Position numbers and translations under genes: made by a program. The notes under the pieces are model-generated. The model did no database searches and was not told the DNA's origin. It saw nothing but the letters and a program-made list of their open reading frames with translations. A stretch of 64,000 nt of DNA from Pseudomonadota bacterium (GTDB taxonomy: Bacteria; Pseudomonadota; Alphaproteobacteria; Rhizobiales; Methylopilaceae), in the NCBI GenBank assembly GCA_023388965.1, contig JAEWFF010000069.1:51214-115213 (forward strand), given 5' to 3'. This document shows, one piece after another, positions 8,819 to 16,782 of this stretch. The first letter of the stretch is position 1. Every line of letters begins with the position of its first letter.

Positions 8819-10210
8819 TCAGCTGGGCCCAATCATCTTCTCCGGGCGCACGGCGGCGTCGAATTCCGTGTCCGTCACATAGCCGCCGCCGACCGCCTCC
8901 TCGCGCAAGGTCGTGCCGTTCGCATGCGCGGTCTTCGCAATCTTCGCGGCGTTGTCGTAGCCGATCTTCGGCGCCAGCGCGGTGACGAGCATCAGCGAGC
9001 GGTCGAGCGCGGCCTTGATGTTGTCCTCGCGCGGCTCGATGCCGGTCACGCAGTTTTCGGTGAAGGACACCGCCGCGTCGGCCAGAAGCCGCACCGATTG
9101 CAGGAAATTGTAGGCCATTACGGGGTTGAACACGTTCAGCTCGAAATGGCCCTGGCTGCCGGCAAAGGTGATGGCGGCCTGATTGCCGAACACCTGCACG
9201 CAGACCTGCGTCAGCGCTTCCGACTGCGTCGGGTTCACCTTGCCGGGCATGATCGAGGACCCCGGCTCGTTTTCCGGCAAGGAGAGCTCGCCGAGCCCCG
9301 AGCGCGGGCCCGAGCCGAGGAACCGGATGTCGTTGGCGATCTTGAACAGCGAGGCGGCGACCGTGTTGATCGCGCCATGGCTGAACACCATCGCGTCATG
9401 GGCGGCCAGGGCCTCGAACTTGTTCGGCGCGGTGGTGAATTTCAGGCCGGTGATGGCGGCGATCCTGTCGGCGACCGCCACGTCGAAGCCCTTCGGCGCG
9501 TTCAGCCCGGTGCCGACCGCGGTGCCGCCCTGCGCCAGTTCCATCAGTTTGGGCAGCGTCTGCTCGATGCGCTCGATGCCGTTCTCGACCTGCCGCGTAT
9601 AGCCGGAAAATTCCTGGCCGAGCGTCAGCGGAGTCGCGTCCTGCGTGTGCGTACGTCCGATCTTGATGATGTGCGCCCATTGCTGCGCCTTGTCGTTCAG
9701 CGCGTTGCGCAATGTCTGCAAAGCTGGGATGAGCCGGTGCACGATCTCTTCGGCGCAGGCGATGTGCATTGCCGTCGGATAGGTGTCGTTGGACGACTGG
9801 CTCATATTGACGTGGTCGTTGGGGTGGACCGGCTTCTTCGAGCCCATCTCGCCGCCCAGAATCTCGATGGCGCGGTTGGAGATCACCTCATTGGCGTTCA
9901 TGTTGGACTGCGTGCCCGAACCCGTCTGCCAGACAACGAGCGGAAAATGTTCGTCCAGCTTGCCCTCGATCACCTCCTGCGCGGCCTGCACCACGGCCTT
10001 GCCGACCGCCGGATCGAGCTTGCCGAGGTCCATGTTCACTTCGGCGCAGGCGCGTTTCACAATGCCGAGCGCACGCACGATGGGCTGGGGCTGCTTCTCC
10101 CAGCCGATCTTGAAATTGCCGAGCGAGCGCTGTGCCTGCGCGCCCCAATAGCGGGTGGAATCGACCTCGATGGGGCCGAAGGTATCGGTTTCGGTGCGGG
10201 TCGTGGACAT
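8819..10210 (-). CDS. fumC: Fumarate hydratase class II
   Basis: Oxygen-stable fumarase of the citric acid cycle, converting fumarate and water to malate; homotetramer in the cytoplasm. The 463 residues match the family length. The signature GSSIMPGKVNPT lies near residue 315 and the segment TGSGTQSNMN near 100. The start at 10210 (MSTTRTETDTFGPIEV) has GGAGGGG nine bases upstream; the longer open frame upstream of it overlaps sspB and is not coding. It follows sspB after 25 bases. Confidence 0.96.
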   Translation of the reverse strand: MSTTRTETDTFGPIEVDSTRYWGAQAQRSLGNFKIGWEKQPQPIVRALGIVKRACAEVNMDLGKLDPAVGKAVVQAAQEVIEGKLDEHFPLVVWQTGSGTQSNMNANEVISNRAIEILGGEMGSKKPVHPNDHVNMSQSSNDTYPTAMHIACAEEIVHRLIPALQTLRNALNDKAQQWAHIIKIGRTHTQDATPLTLGQEFSGYTRQVENGIERIEQTLPKLMELAQGGTAVGTGLNAPKGFDVAVADRIAAITGLKFTTAPNKFEALAAHDAMVFSHGAINTVAASLFKIANDIRFLGSGPRSGLGELSLPENEPGSSIMPGKVNPTQSEALTQVCVQVFGNQAAITFAGSQGHFELNVFNPVMAYNFLQSVRLLADAAVSFTENCVTGIEPREDNIKAALDRSLMLVTALAPKIGYDNAAKIAKTAHANGTTLREEAVGGGYVTDTEFDAAVRPEKMIGPS

Positions 10211-10235
10211 GCTGATCCGCCCCTCCGCGGCGGCG

Positions 10236-10802
10236 TTATTTCTTGCGGAATTTGTCGAGGCTGACGACTTCGGCCCCCGGGCCGCTGGTCTTTTCGCCGT
10301 CCTCGGCCGAGGTGTCGGATTTCGCCGCCCGCTTGCGCGAGGGCGGTTCGATGGACGGCTCGGAGCCTGCGCCCCTCGGCGCCTCGCGCAGCGGTGTCTT
10401 CTCCGGCTCGGCTTCCGCTTCGGGCTCAGGCTCGGCAATCGCCTGGTCGAGCGGCTCGAATTTGAGGCCGAACTTCACGCTCGGGTCGAAAAAGCCGGTG
10501 ATCGAGTCGTAGGGTACGTACAGCTTCTCGGGAATGTTCGAGAACGACAGCCCGACCTCGAATCCGTGGTCGCTCACCACGAGATCCCAGAATTGATGCT
10601 GGAGGATGACCGTCATCTCGTCCGGGTATTTTTCGCGCAGGCGAGGCGAGATGCGCACGCCCGGAAACTGCGTCGAAAACGAGATATAGAAATGATGCTC
10701 GCCCGGAACGCCCGTGCGGGCAACGTCCTGCAGCACGCGCCGCACGACGCCGCGCAGCGCTTCCTGGGCCAGAAGATCGTATCGGATAAGATCGGTGCTC
10801 AT
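10236..10802 (-). CDS. sspB: SspB family ClpXP proteolysis adaptor
   Basis: Alphaproteobacterial SspB, which tethers ssrA-tagged proteins to ClpX for degradation. The N-terminal 120 residues form the peptide-binding domain (STDLIRYDLLAQEALR, FYISFSTQFPGV, DEMTVILQHQFWDL). A Pro/Glu-rich linker follows, and the C-terminus, VVSLDKFRKK, resembles the ClpX-tethering tail. At 188 residues it has the usual length. It lies about 70 bases downstream of ssrA on the same strand, so adaptor and tag RNA are neighbours. Confidence 0.92.
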   Translation of the reverse strand: MSTDLIRYDLLAQEALRGVVRRVLQDVARTGVPGEHHFYISFSTQFPGVRISPRLREKYPDEMTVILQHQFWDLVVSDHGFEVGLSFSNIPEKLYVPYDSITGFFDPSVKFGLKFEPLDQAIAEPEPEAEAEPEKTPLREAPRGAGSEPSIEPPSRKRAAKSDTSAEDGEKTSGPGAEVVSLDKFRKK

Positions 10803-10869
10803 GCCTGGCCGCGTGCGACTGGACCCAAGTTCAGGAACAGGTGCTCCGGCGGGCCGAAGCGGAAACGAA

Positions 10870-11186
10870 GTGGAGGCTTCTGTTGCCAGGTGCCTCCGAA
10901 CCCCGCCTGAAAGGTGCTAGCCAGTCAGGGCTTTAGTTTCGGTACCTAAACTGCTCACGCAGCCTGGGCGACCGGAGCGTAGTTGTCGTTGGCAACTATG
11001 CAAACGGCCCGATAACGGCGGAACCATGCCGAGCGAAAACACGACTTTTACACCCTCGTCGATCCTGTTTCGCCCCCGTGAAACCCGCCAACGCGCGAGG
11101 TTTTGGTGGAGGCGCCGGGTACTGCCCCCGGGTCCGAATGGCTTATTACGAAGGCCATTTATCGCCATAGCCGGCTTGCACCGGCA
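10870..11186 (-). ncRNA. ssrA: tmRNA, circularly permuted two-piece form
   Basis: Rescues stalled ribosomes and tags the nascent protein for proteolysis. On the minus strand the acceptor piece comes first, ending CGCCTCCACCA at 11104. A short intervening segment follows, then the coding piece starting GGGGGCGAAACAGGATCGAC at 11077, whose GGGGGCG pairs with the acceptor CGCCTCC. The tag frame 10993-10955 encodes ANDNYAPVAQAA and a TGA. The 3' end is placed after the GGAGGC...GCCTCC hairpin near 10872; exact mature ends are inferred. This permuted order is the established alphaproteobacterial arrangement. Confidence 0.95.
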
Positions 11187-11192
11187 GAACGA

Positions 11193-11221
11193 AATATAGG
11201 AGCAGGCGGCCGGCAAAGCAA
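11193..11221 (-). promoter_or_regulatory. Probable ssrA promoter
   Basis: Minus strand: TTGCTT (11216-11221), 17 bases, TATATT (11193-11198). The predicted start near 11186 matches the beginning of the GCCGG-hairpin of the acceptor piece. Inferred from sequence match and spacing only. Confidence 0.55.
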
Positions 11222-11329
11222 AGCGCGCCGGTCAATTTAGCGAAGAGTTTGAACGATATTCGCATAATCGGCCGGGACTGCGCCGGCTATCGGTTCCGTG
11301 TGCCGGGTCTTCCGCCGCCCCTTTAAACG

Positions 11330-11358
11330 AAAAAGGCGAGCGCGGATGCGCTCGCCCT
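11330..11358 (-). terminator. Rho-independent terminator of the 11382-11741 gene
   Basis: On the minus strand, GGCGAGCGC-ATCC-GCGCTCGCC (11356 to 11335) is a perfect 9-bp stem followed by a TTTTT run (11334-11330). It lies 24 bases after the stop of the small secreted protein gene. Confidence 0.85.
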
Positions 11359-11381
11359 TTCATTTCGGCGCTGCCCTCGCC

Positions 11382-11741
11382 TCAGCGGCGGCGGAGGCGC
11401 TCGACGCCGAGCACGCGGCCGCTGCGCGAATCGATGCTCACGCGAAGCATGCCCGGCCCGCGGCGATTCTCTCCCGTCACGATCCAGCGCGAACCGCGGC
11501 GGTCGGCGTCGCGAACGCGGCCGACACCCTGACGCTGCGCGATGTGGATCGCATCGCGGCGGTCGAGGTTGCGGCGGTGGCGACGGTCCCAGCGGTTATA
11601 ATCGCGGTCGCCCGGATAGATGCGGACACCCTCGGGCGTGATGACGATGCCCTGGGCGCTCGCCGGAGCCGGCGCGGTCACGCTCGCAAGGCCGAGGCCC
11701 AAGGTCGCCGCAAGCAAAGCGGTACCGATGATCTTTTTCAT
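11382..11741 (-). CDS. Small secreted basic protein, PepSY-like C-terminus
   Basis: Protein of 119 residues with a clear signal peptide (KKIIGTALLAATLGLGLASV, cleavage likely after ASA-Q near residue 30). The mature part is rich in Arg and Asp. Its C-terminal half, with AIHIAQRQGVGRV, SRWIVTG and LRVSIDSRSGRVLGVERL, has the rhythm of a PepSY-type periplasmic domain, but I do not claim a family match. Function unknown. It has its own terminator and stands between ssrA and thyA. Confidence 0.75.
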   Translation of the reverse strand: MKKIIGTALLAATLGLGLASVTAPAPASAQGIVITPEGVRIYPGDRDYNRWDRRHRRNLDRRDAIHIAQRQGVGRVRDADRRGSRWIVTGENRRGPGMLRVSIDSRSGRVLGVERLRRR

Positions 11742-11909
11742 GAATGGTTCTCCATCTCACTTATCCCCCGTGCCACAAGCCAGTAACCTGTTGAGGCTGA
11801 ACGAAAACTGAACGTGAAAAGGCTGAATGCCCGACTTTTTGCGCAACCGGGCAGCCGCGACACGGCGCGCCGTGCCCGTTATAAGCCGCTCCGGCAAAGT
11901 GAGATTCGG

Positions 11910-12704
11910 ATGCAGACCTATCTCGATCTGATGCGGCATGTGCTCGATGAGGGTGTCCGGAAGGGCGACCGCACGGGCACCGGAACCCTGTCGGTATTCG
12001 GCCACCAGATGCGCTTCGATCTGGCGAAGGGTTTTCCGCTCGTCACGACGAAACGCGTTCATGTGCGCTCAATCGTTCACGAGCTTCTCTGGTTCCTCGC
12101 CGGCGACATCAATGTTCGCTATCTGCGCGAGAACGGCGTCAGCATCTGGGACGAATGGGCCGATGCGAACGGCGATCTCGGCCCGGTCTATGGTCGGCAA
12201 TGGCGCTCATGGACCGCGCCGGACGGGCGCGTCATCGACCAGATCGCGCAGGTGCTGAACGACATCCGAACCAATCCCAATTCGCGGCGCCTCGTCGTCA
12301 CCGCCTGGAATCCGGGCGAACTCGACCAGATGGCGCTGGCCCCGTGCCATTGTCTGTTCCAGTTCGCGGTCGCGGACGGAAAACTGTCGTGCCAGCTCTA
12401 CCAGCGCTCCGCCGACATCTTTCTGGGCGTGCCCTTCAACATCGCCTCCTATGCGCTGCTCACCCATATGATCGCGCATGTCACGGGCCTGAAGCCGGGC
12501 GAGTTCATCCATTCCTTCGGCGATGCGCATCTGTACCTGAACCATCTGGATCAGGCGCGCGAGCAGCTTTCCCGCGAGCCGCGCCCACTGCCGACACTGA
12601 AGCTCAATCCGACGGTGAAATCGCTGTTCGACTTCAAATTCGAGGACATTTCATTCGAGGGCTACTACCCGCATCCGCCGATCAAGGCGCCGGTGGCGGT
12701 GTAA
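11910..12704 (+). CDS. thyA: Thymidylate synthase
   Basis: Makes dTMP from dUMP using methylenetetrahydrofolate. The 264 residues match the E. coli enzyme in length and the catalytic cysteine is Cys146 in APCHCLFQF. The start MQTYLDLMRHVLDEG is at ATG 11910; the open frame extends upstream to 11814 but that part has no family resemblance. folA lies three genes downstream on the same strand, fitting because the ThyA reaction produces dihydrofolate that FolA recycles. Confidence 0.97.
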   Translation: MQTYLDLMRHVLDEGVRKGDRTGTGTLSVFGHQMRFDLAKGFPLVTTKRVHVRSIVHELLWFLAGDINVRYLRENGVSIWDEWADANGDLGPVYGRQWRSWTAPDGRVIDQIAQVLNDIRTNPNSRRLVVTAWNPGELDQMALAPCHCLFQFAVADGKLSCQLYQRSADIFLGVPFNIASYALLTHMIAHVTGLKPGEFIHSFGDAHLYLNHLDQAREQLSREPRPLPTLKLNPTVKSLFDFKFEDISFEGYYPHPPIKAPVAV

Positions 12705-12762
12705 TCCCGCCGCGCGATCTGCTAGAGGCCGTCAGCCGCGCGGGCATTTTTAGGGCAGGGGC

Positions 12763-13413
12763 ATGGGTCTTTTTCATTCCGGCATTCCGCAGACCATCGC
12801 TGTCCAACTGGCGGCCGAGGCGGACATCCGCAATTTCGTCGAAACCGGCACCTTTCGCGGCGGCACCGCGCTGTGGGCGTCGCGCCATTTCGCGCGCGTT
12901 GTTACGATCGAGATTTACGAGCCGCTATACCACAAGGCCGTCGAACGTCTCGCTGGCACGACCATCGAATCGGTGCTGGGCGATAGCGCCGCTAAAATTC
13001 CGGGAATCGTCGCCTCGCTCGATGGTCCGGCTCTGTTTTGGCTTGACGGGCATTATTCCGGGGAGAACACCGGCGGGCAGGAATCCGAATGTCCGGTGTT
13101 GGCCGAGATCGCGGCCATCGACGCTTCGCCGCACCAGCACATCGTGATGATCGACGACGCCCGGCTTTTCACCGCGCCCGCGCCGGCGCCTTTGCGTGTG
13201 CCGCTCTGGCCGAGCCTGACGGAAACCATTGCCGCGCTGACCGAAAAGCGCCCCGATGATTTCATCGCCATCCATGAGGACGTGATCTATCGCGTTCCGC
13301 CGCGCTGGAAGGAGGCGTTCGTCAATCTCCTGCGCGTCACGCCGTCGGCGGTTCGCAAGCAGAAAACGCCCTGGTGGCGAAAGATGGGCCGTCTCTTCCG
13401 GGACGGCGCGTGA
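12763..13413 (+). CDS. Rossmann-fold protein resembling SAM-dependent methyltransferases
   Basis: Protein of 216 residues with FVETGTFRGGTALWASRHF near 30 (a G-rich motif I-like loop), VVTIEIY near 50 and FWLDGHYSGENT near 88, the pattern of class I methyltransferase-like proteins. Substrate unknown. The last bases overlap the GNAT gene start (GTGA at 13410-13413), so it is part of the thyA-folA operon. The C-terminus is basic. I would not assign a specific activity. Confidence 0.6.
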   Translation: MGLFHSGIPQTIAVQLAAEADIRNFVETGTFRGGTALWASRHFARVVTIEIYEPLYHKAVERLAGTTIESVLGDSAAKIPGIVASLDGPALFWLDGHYSGENTGGQESECPVLAEIAAIDASPHQHIVMIDDARLFTAPAPAPLRVPLWPSLTETIAALTEKRPDDFIAIHEDVIYRVPPRWKEAFVNLLRVTPSAVRKQKTPWWRKMGRLFRDGA

Positions 13414-13895
13414 GTCTCGTCATCCGTCCCGCCCGGCCGGGAGAGGCCGGCCTTGTGCTTACTTTGGTGCGCGAGCTTGCGGTCTATGAGAAGCTCGAAC
13501 ACGAGGTCGTCGCCAGTGAGGCGATGATGAACGATCTGCTGTTCGGGCCAAATCCGCGCGTCTTCTGCGACATCGCCGAATGGGACGGCGCGCCCGCCGG
13601 ACTGACGCTCTGGTATTACGGCTTTTCGAGCTTCGAAGGCCGTCTCGGCATCTATCTCGAAGATCTGTATGTGCGCGAGAATCTGCGCGCGAAGGGCATC
13701 GGCACGGCGCTCATCGCGCGGCTTGCCAGACGCTGCGTCGATGAAAATCTGGCGCGGTTCGAATGGTCGGTGCTGGACTGGAACACCCCATCAATCGATT
13801 TCTACAAGGCCATGGGTGCGGAACTGATGGACGGCTGGACGGTTTGCCGTGTGTCCGGGACCGCGCTGAAGGCGCTAGCGGAGCGCGGAGCATGA
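13410..13895 (+). CDS. GNAT family N-acetyltransferase
   Basis: Acetyltransferase fold of 161 residues starting at GTG 13410 (SLVIRPARPGEA). The acetyl-CoA loop is visible as ENLRAKGIGTALIARLAR near residue 90 and the C-terminal N-T-P-S-I-D-F-Y-K-A-M-G motif is conserved. It resembles small-molecule or polyamine acetyltransferases; the substrate is not known. Both ends overlap the neighbouring genes (GTGA upstream, ATGA downstream), so translation is coupled to folA. An earlier GTG at 13374 is possible but lies deep inside the previous gene. Confidence 0.85.
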   Translation: MSLVIRPARPGEAGLVLTLVRELAVYEKLEHEVVASEAMMNDLLFGPNPRVFCDIAEWDGAPAGLTLWYYGFSSFEGRLGIYLEDLYVRENLRAKGIGTALIARLARRCVDENLARFEWSVLDWNTPSIDFYKAMGAELMDGWTVCRVSGTALKALAERGA

Positions 13896-14422
13896 ATGAA
13901 CCTGCCATCGTTTTCGTCGTAGCCATGGGCGAGAACGGCGTCATCGGCCGCGACAACGAAATGCCCTGGCATGTCCGCTCCGATCTCAAGCGATTCAAGG
14001 CGCTGACCTGGGGCAAGCCCATGATCATGGGCCGCAAGACCTTTCAGTCGATCGGCAAGGCGTTGCCGGGGCGCGAGAGCGTCGTCGTCACTTCCGACCC
14101 CAATTTCCGGGCCGAGGGCGCGCATGTCGTGCATTCGCTGGAAGCCGCGGTCGAGCGCGCCCGCCAGTTCTGTGTCGAGCTGAACGCCGACGAGATCGCG
14201 GTCATCGGCGGCGGCGAGGTTTTCGCCCAGATGCTCGACCGCGCCGACCGGATCCATGTCACAGTCATTCATGCACGGCCCGAAGGCGACGCCTTTTTCC
14301 CCGATCTCGATCCCGGCCAATGGGTCGAGGAAAGCCGGGAACGGCACGATCCCGGCGAGAAGGACGACCATTCCTATTCCTTCGTCACTTACGTCCCGCG
14401 CGCGACTTCGGACGTCACCTGA
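13892..14422 (+). CDS. folA: Dihydrofolate reductase
   Basis: NADPH-dependent reduction of dihydrofolate to tetrahydrofolate. The 176 residues start MNEPAIVFVVAMGENGVIG and contain MPWHVRSDLKRFK, GRKTFQSIGKALPGR and VIGGGEVF, the standard DHFR motifs. The ATG at 13892 overlaps the GNAT stop; the longer upstream frame is a shadow. It functions with thyA in the same cluster. Confidence 0.95.
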   Translation: MNEPAIVFVVAMGENGVIGRDNEMPWHVRSDLKRFKALTWGKPMIMGRKTFQSIGKALPGRESVVVTSDPNFRAEGAHVVHSLEAAVERARQFCVELNADEIAVIGGGEVFAQMLDRADRIHVTVIHARPEGDAFFPDLDPGQWVEESRERHDPGEKDDHSYSFVTYVPRATSDVT

Positions 14423-14525
14423 CCTATTTTTGACCGGCTCGGTTGATCCTTCGCCTTGCGGTCCTCTAAAAGCATCCGCAGATAGAGGCGCGCATGTGCG
14501 CAGCGTCCGATAGGGAAGGATTTCA

Positions 14526-15659
14526 ATGCCCTGGAGTAATCAAAGCGGCGGCGGTGGCCCGTGGCGTCCGAATCCGGGCCCGTGGGGCAGCGGTCCGTCC
14601 GGTGGCGGCCCGCGTCCGCCCGATCTCGACGAGCTTCTGCGCCGCGGTCAGGACCGTTTCCGCAAAGTCATGCCGGGCGGTTTCTTCTCGGGCAAGAAGG
14701 GCATCTTCCTCGCGCTCGTCGTGCTGCTGGCCATCTGGGGTTTTTCCGGCTGGTTCCAGGTCCAGACGAGCGAGCAGGGCATCGTGCTGCGTTTCGGCCA
14801 GCATGTCCGCTCGGTCGGTGAAGGCCTGCACTATCACCTGCCTTATCCCATCGAGCGCGTCGTCATCGCCAATGTGACGGAGAATCGCCGTCTCGAAGTC
14901 GGCATCCGCATGCAGAGCGCCGTCGCGCGCAGCGATGTCGGCGTGCGCGAAGTGCCGCAGGAAAGCCTGATGCTGACCGGCGACGAGAACATCGTCGACG
15001 TGAACTTCGCCGTCGTCTGGCAGGTGAAGCCGGGCGGCGCGGCCGACTTCCTGTTCAACATCCAGAACCCGGAAGGCACGATCCGCGCGATCGCCGAAAG
15101 CGCCATGCGCGAGGAAATCGGCCGCAACGATCTGCAGCCGATCCTGACCCAGGGCCGTCAGGAGATCGAGCAGGCCGTGTTCGACCTGATGCAGCGCACG
15201 CTCGACGAATACCGCGCGGGCGTCCTGATCGTTCAGGTCCAGCTCCAGAAGGTCGACCCGCCGTCGCAGGTCATCGACGCGTTCCGCGATGTTCAGGCGG
15301 CGCGCGCCGACCAGGAGCGCCTGCAGAACGAAGCACAGGCCTATGCCAACCGCGTCGTACCGGAAGCCCGAGGCGATGCTTCGCGCGTCCTGCAATCGGC
15401 CGAAGCCTATCGCGAGCGCGTCGTCAACGAAGCGAGCGGCGCGGCCGACCGTTTCGGCTCGATCCTCGCCGAATACCAGAAGGCGCCGGAAGTCACGCGC
15501 AAGCGCATGTTCCTTGAAACCATGGAGCGCGTCTTCGCCGGCACGGACAAGGTCATCCTCGATTCGTCCGCGAGCGGAACGGGCGTCGTGCCCTATCTGC
15601 CGCTCGATCAGTTGAACCGCGGCGCAACGCAGCCCGCGCCCACGGGAGCCAACCAATGA
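14526..15659 (+). CDS. hflK: FtsH protease modulator HflK
   Basis: SPFH-domain membrane protein that forms, with HflC, the large cage around the FtsH protease. The 377 residues begin with a Gly/Pro-rich cytoplasmic tail, then a transmembrane helix near 58-78 (GIFLALVVLLAIWGF), then the SPFH domain (QTSEQGIVLRFGQ) and a helical region with RADQERLQNEAQAYANRV. The stop overlaps the hflC ATG (ATGA), as expected for equimolar partners. Preceded by GGAAGGA before the ATG. Confidence 0.95.
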   Translation: MPWSNQSGGGGPWRPNPGPWGSGPSGGGPRPPDLDELLRRGQDRFRKVMPGGFFSGKKGIFLALVVLLAIWGFSGWFQVQTSEQGIVLRFGQHVRSVGEGLHYHLPYPIERVVIANVTENRRLEVGIRMQSAVARSDVGVREVPQESLMLTGDENIVDVNFAVVWQVKPGGAADFLFNIQNPEGTIRAIAESAMREEIGRNDLQPILTQGRQEIEQAVFDLMQRTLDEYRAGVLIVQVQLQKVDPPSQVIDAFRDVQAARADQERLQNEAQAYANRVVPEARGDASRVLQSAEAYRERVVNEASGAADRFGSILAEYQKAPEVTRKRMFLETMERVFAGTDKVILDSSASGTGVVPYLPLDQLNRGATQPAPTGANQ

Positions 15660-16552
15660 AGGGTCTTGTCAGCGGCGCAGTGCTGATTCTGCTGGCCGTC
15701 GCCGCGTTTGTCGGCGTCAGCTCGGTATTCACCGTCAGCCCCACCGAGCAGGTTCTCGTCCTGCGCTTCGGTGAGGCCGTCAAGATCGTCCGCCAGCCGG
15801 GCCTCAACTTCAAACTGCCGTTCGTCGATGGCCTCGTGCGCATCGACAAGCGCATCCTCGATCTCGATCTGCCCGAGCAGGAAGTCATCGCCAACGACCA
15901 GAAGCGTCTGCTTGTCGATGCGTTCGCCCGCTACCGCGTGATCGATCCGCTGCTGTTCTATCAGGCTCTCGGCACGGTCGAGCGGGCCAATGAACAGCTT
16001 GCGACCTTCACGAACTCGGGTCTCCGCCGCGTTCTCGGCGAGAGCTCGTTCCAGCAGGTCGTGCGCGATCAGCGCGCCGGGCTGATGAACCGCATTCGCG
16101 ATCAGGTGAACGCACAGGCCAAGAATCTCGGCATCGAAGTGGTCGATGTGCGTATCCGCCGTGCGGACCTTCCGCAGGCCAACAGCCAGGCGATCTACGA
16201 GCGGATGCAGACCGAGCGTCAGCGCGAGGCGGCGGAAATCCGCGCTCAGGGCGCCGAGGCCGCGCAGCGCATCCGCGCCAAGGCCGACCGCGATGTCGTC
16301 GTCGTCGTCGCCGAAGCAAACCGCGAGGCCGAGCGCGTCCGAGGTGAGGGTGACGGTGAGCGTAACAACATCTTTGCGCAGGCCTACAATCAGGATCAGG
16401 AGTTCTTCACCTTCTACCGCTCGATGCAGGCCTACGAGAACGGGCTGAAGCCCGCGGACACGCGGTTCCTTCTGTCTCCCGATTCGGAGTTCTTCCGGTA
16501 TTTCCAGGTCCCGGGCGGCAACGCACCGGGAGCGGCCGGAACCGCGCCGTGA
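15656..16552 (+). CDS. hflC: FtsH protease modulator HflC
   Basis: Partner of HflK in the FtsH-HflKC complex. The 298 residues have an N-terminal membrane anchor (VLILLAVAAFVGVSSVF), the SPFH domain (VSPTEQVLVLRFGEAV) and the typical helix with DVRIRRADLPQANSQAIYERM. It overlaps hflK upstream and the DUF2065 gene downstream (GTGA). Confidence 0.95.
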   Translation: MKGLVSGAVLILLAVAAFVGVSSVFTVSPTEQVLVLRFGEAVKIVRQPGLNFKLPFVDGLVRIDKRILDLDLPEQEVIANDQKRLLVDAFARYRVIDPLLFYQALGTVERANEQLATFTNSGLRRVLGESSFQQVVRDQRAGLMNRIRDQVNAQAKNLGIEVVDVRIRRADLPQANSQAIYERMQTERQREAAEIRAQGAEAAQRIRAKADRDVVVVVAEANREAERVRGEGDGERNNIFAQAYNQDQEFFTFYRSMQAYENGLKPADTRFLLSPDSEFFRYFQVPGGNAPGAAGTAP

Positions 16553-16734
16553 CCGACTTCGTCGCCGCCCTCGGTCTCGTTCTTGTGATCGAGGGCGTCG
16601 TTTCGGCAGCCTTTCCCAACATGACCAGGACGGCCATGTTGACGGCGGCGCAGGTGCCGTCGAACCGGCTGCGCATAACCGGCGTCGTGGCGGCGGCGAT
16701 CGGCGTCGGGATTGTCTGGCTTGTGCGGGGGTAG
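16549..16734 (+). CDS. DUF2065 family small membrane protein
   Basis: Sixty-one residues with two hydrophobic helices (DFVAALGLVLVIEGVVSAAF and ITGVVAAAIGVGIVWLV), matching DUF2065, a small membrane protein commonly found beside hflC. Starts at GTG 16549 inside the hflC stop region. Role unknown; context suggests the FtsH/HflKC membrane system. Confidence 0.85.
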   Translation: MTDFVAALGLVLVIEGVVSAAFPNMTRTAMLTAAQVPSNRLRITGVVAAAIGVGIVWLVRG

Positions 16735-16782
16735 ACGTCTCGGCCCTTCCAAGCCTCGCGCGCCTTGGTTAGGCTTGGGTCG

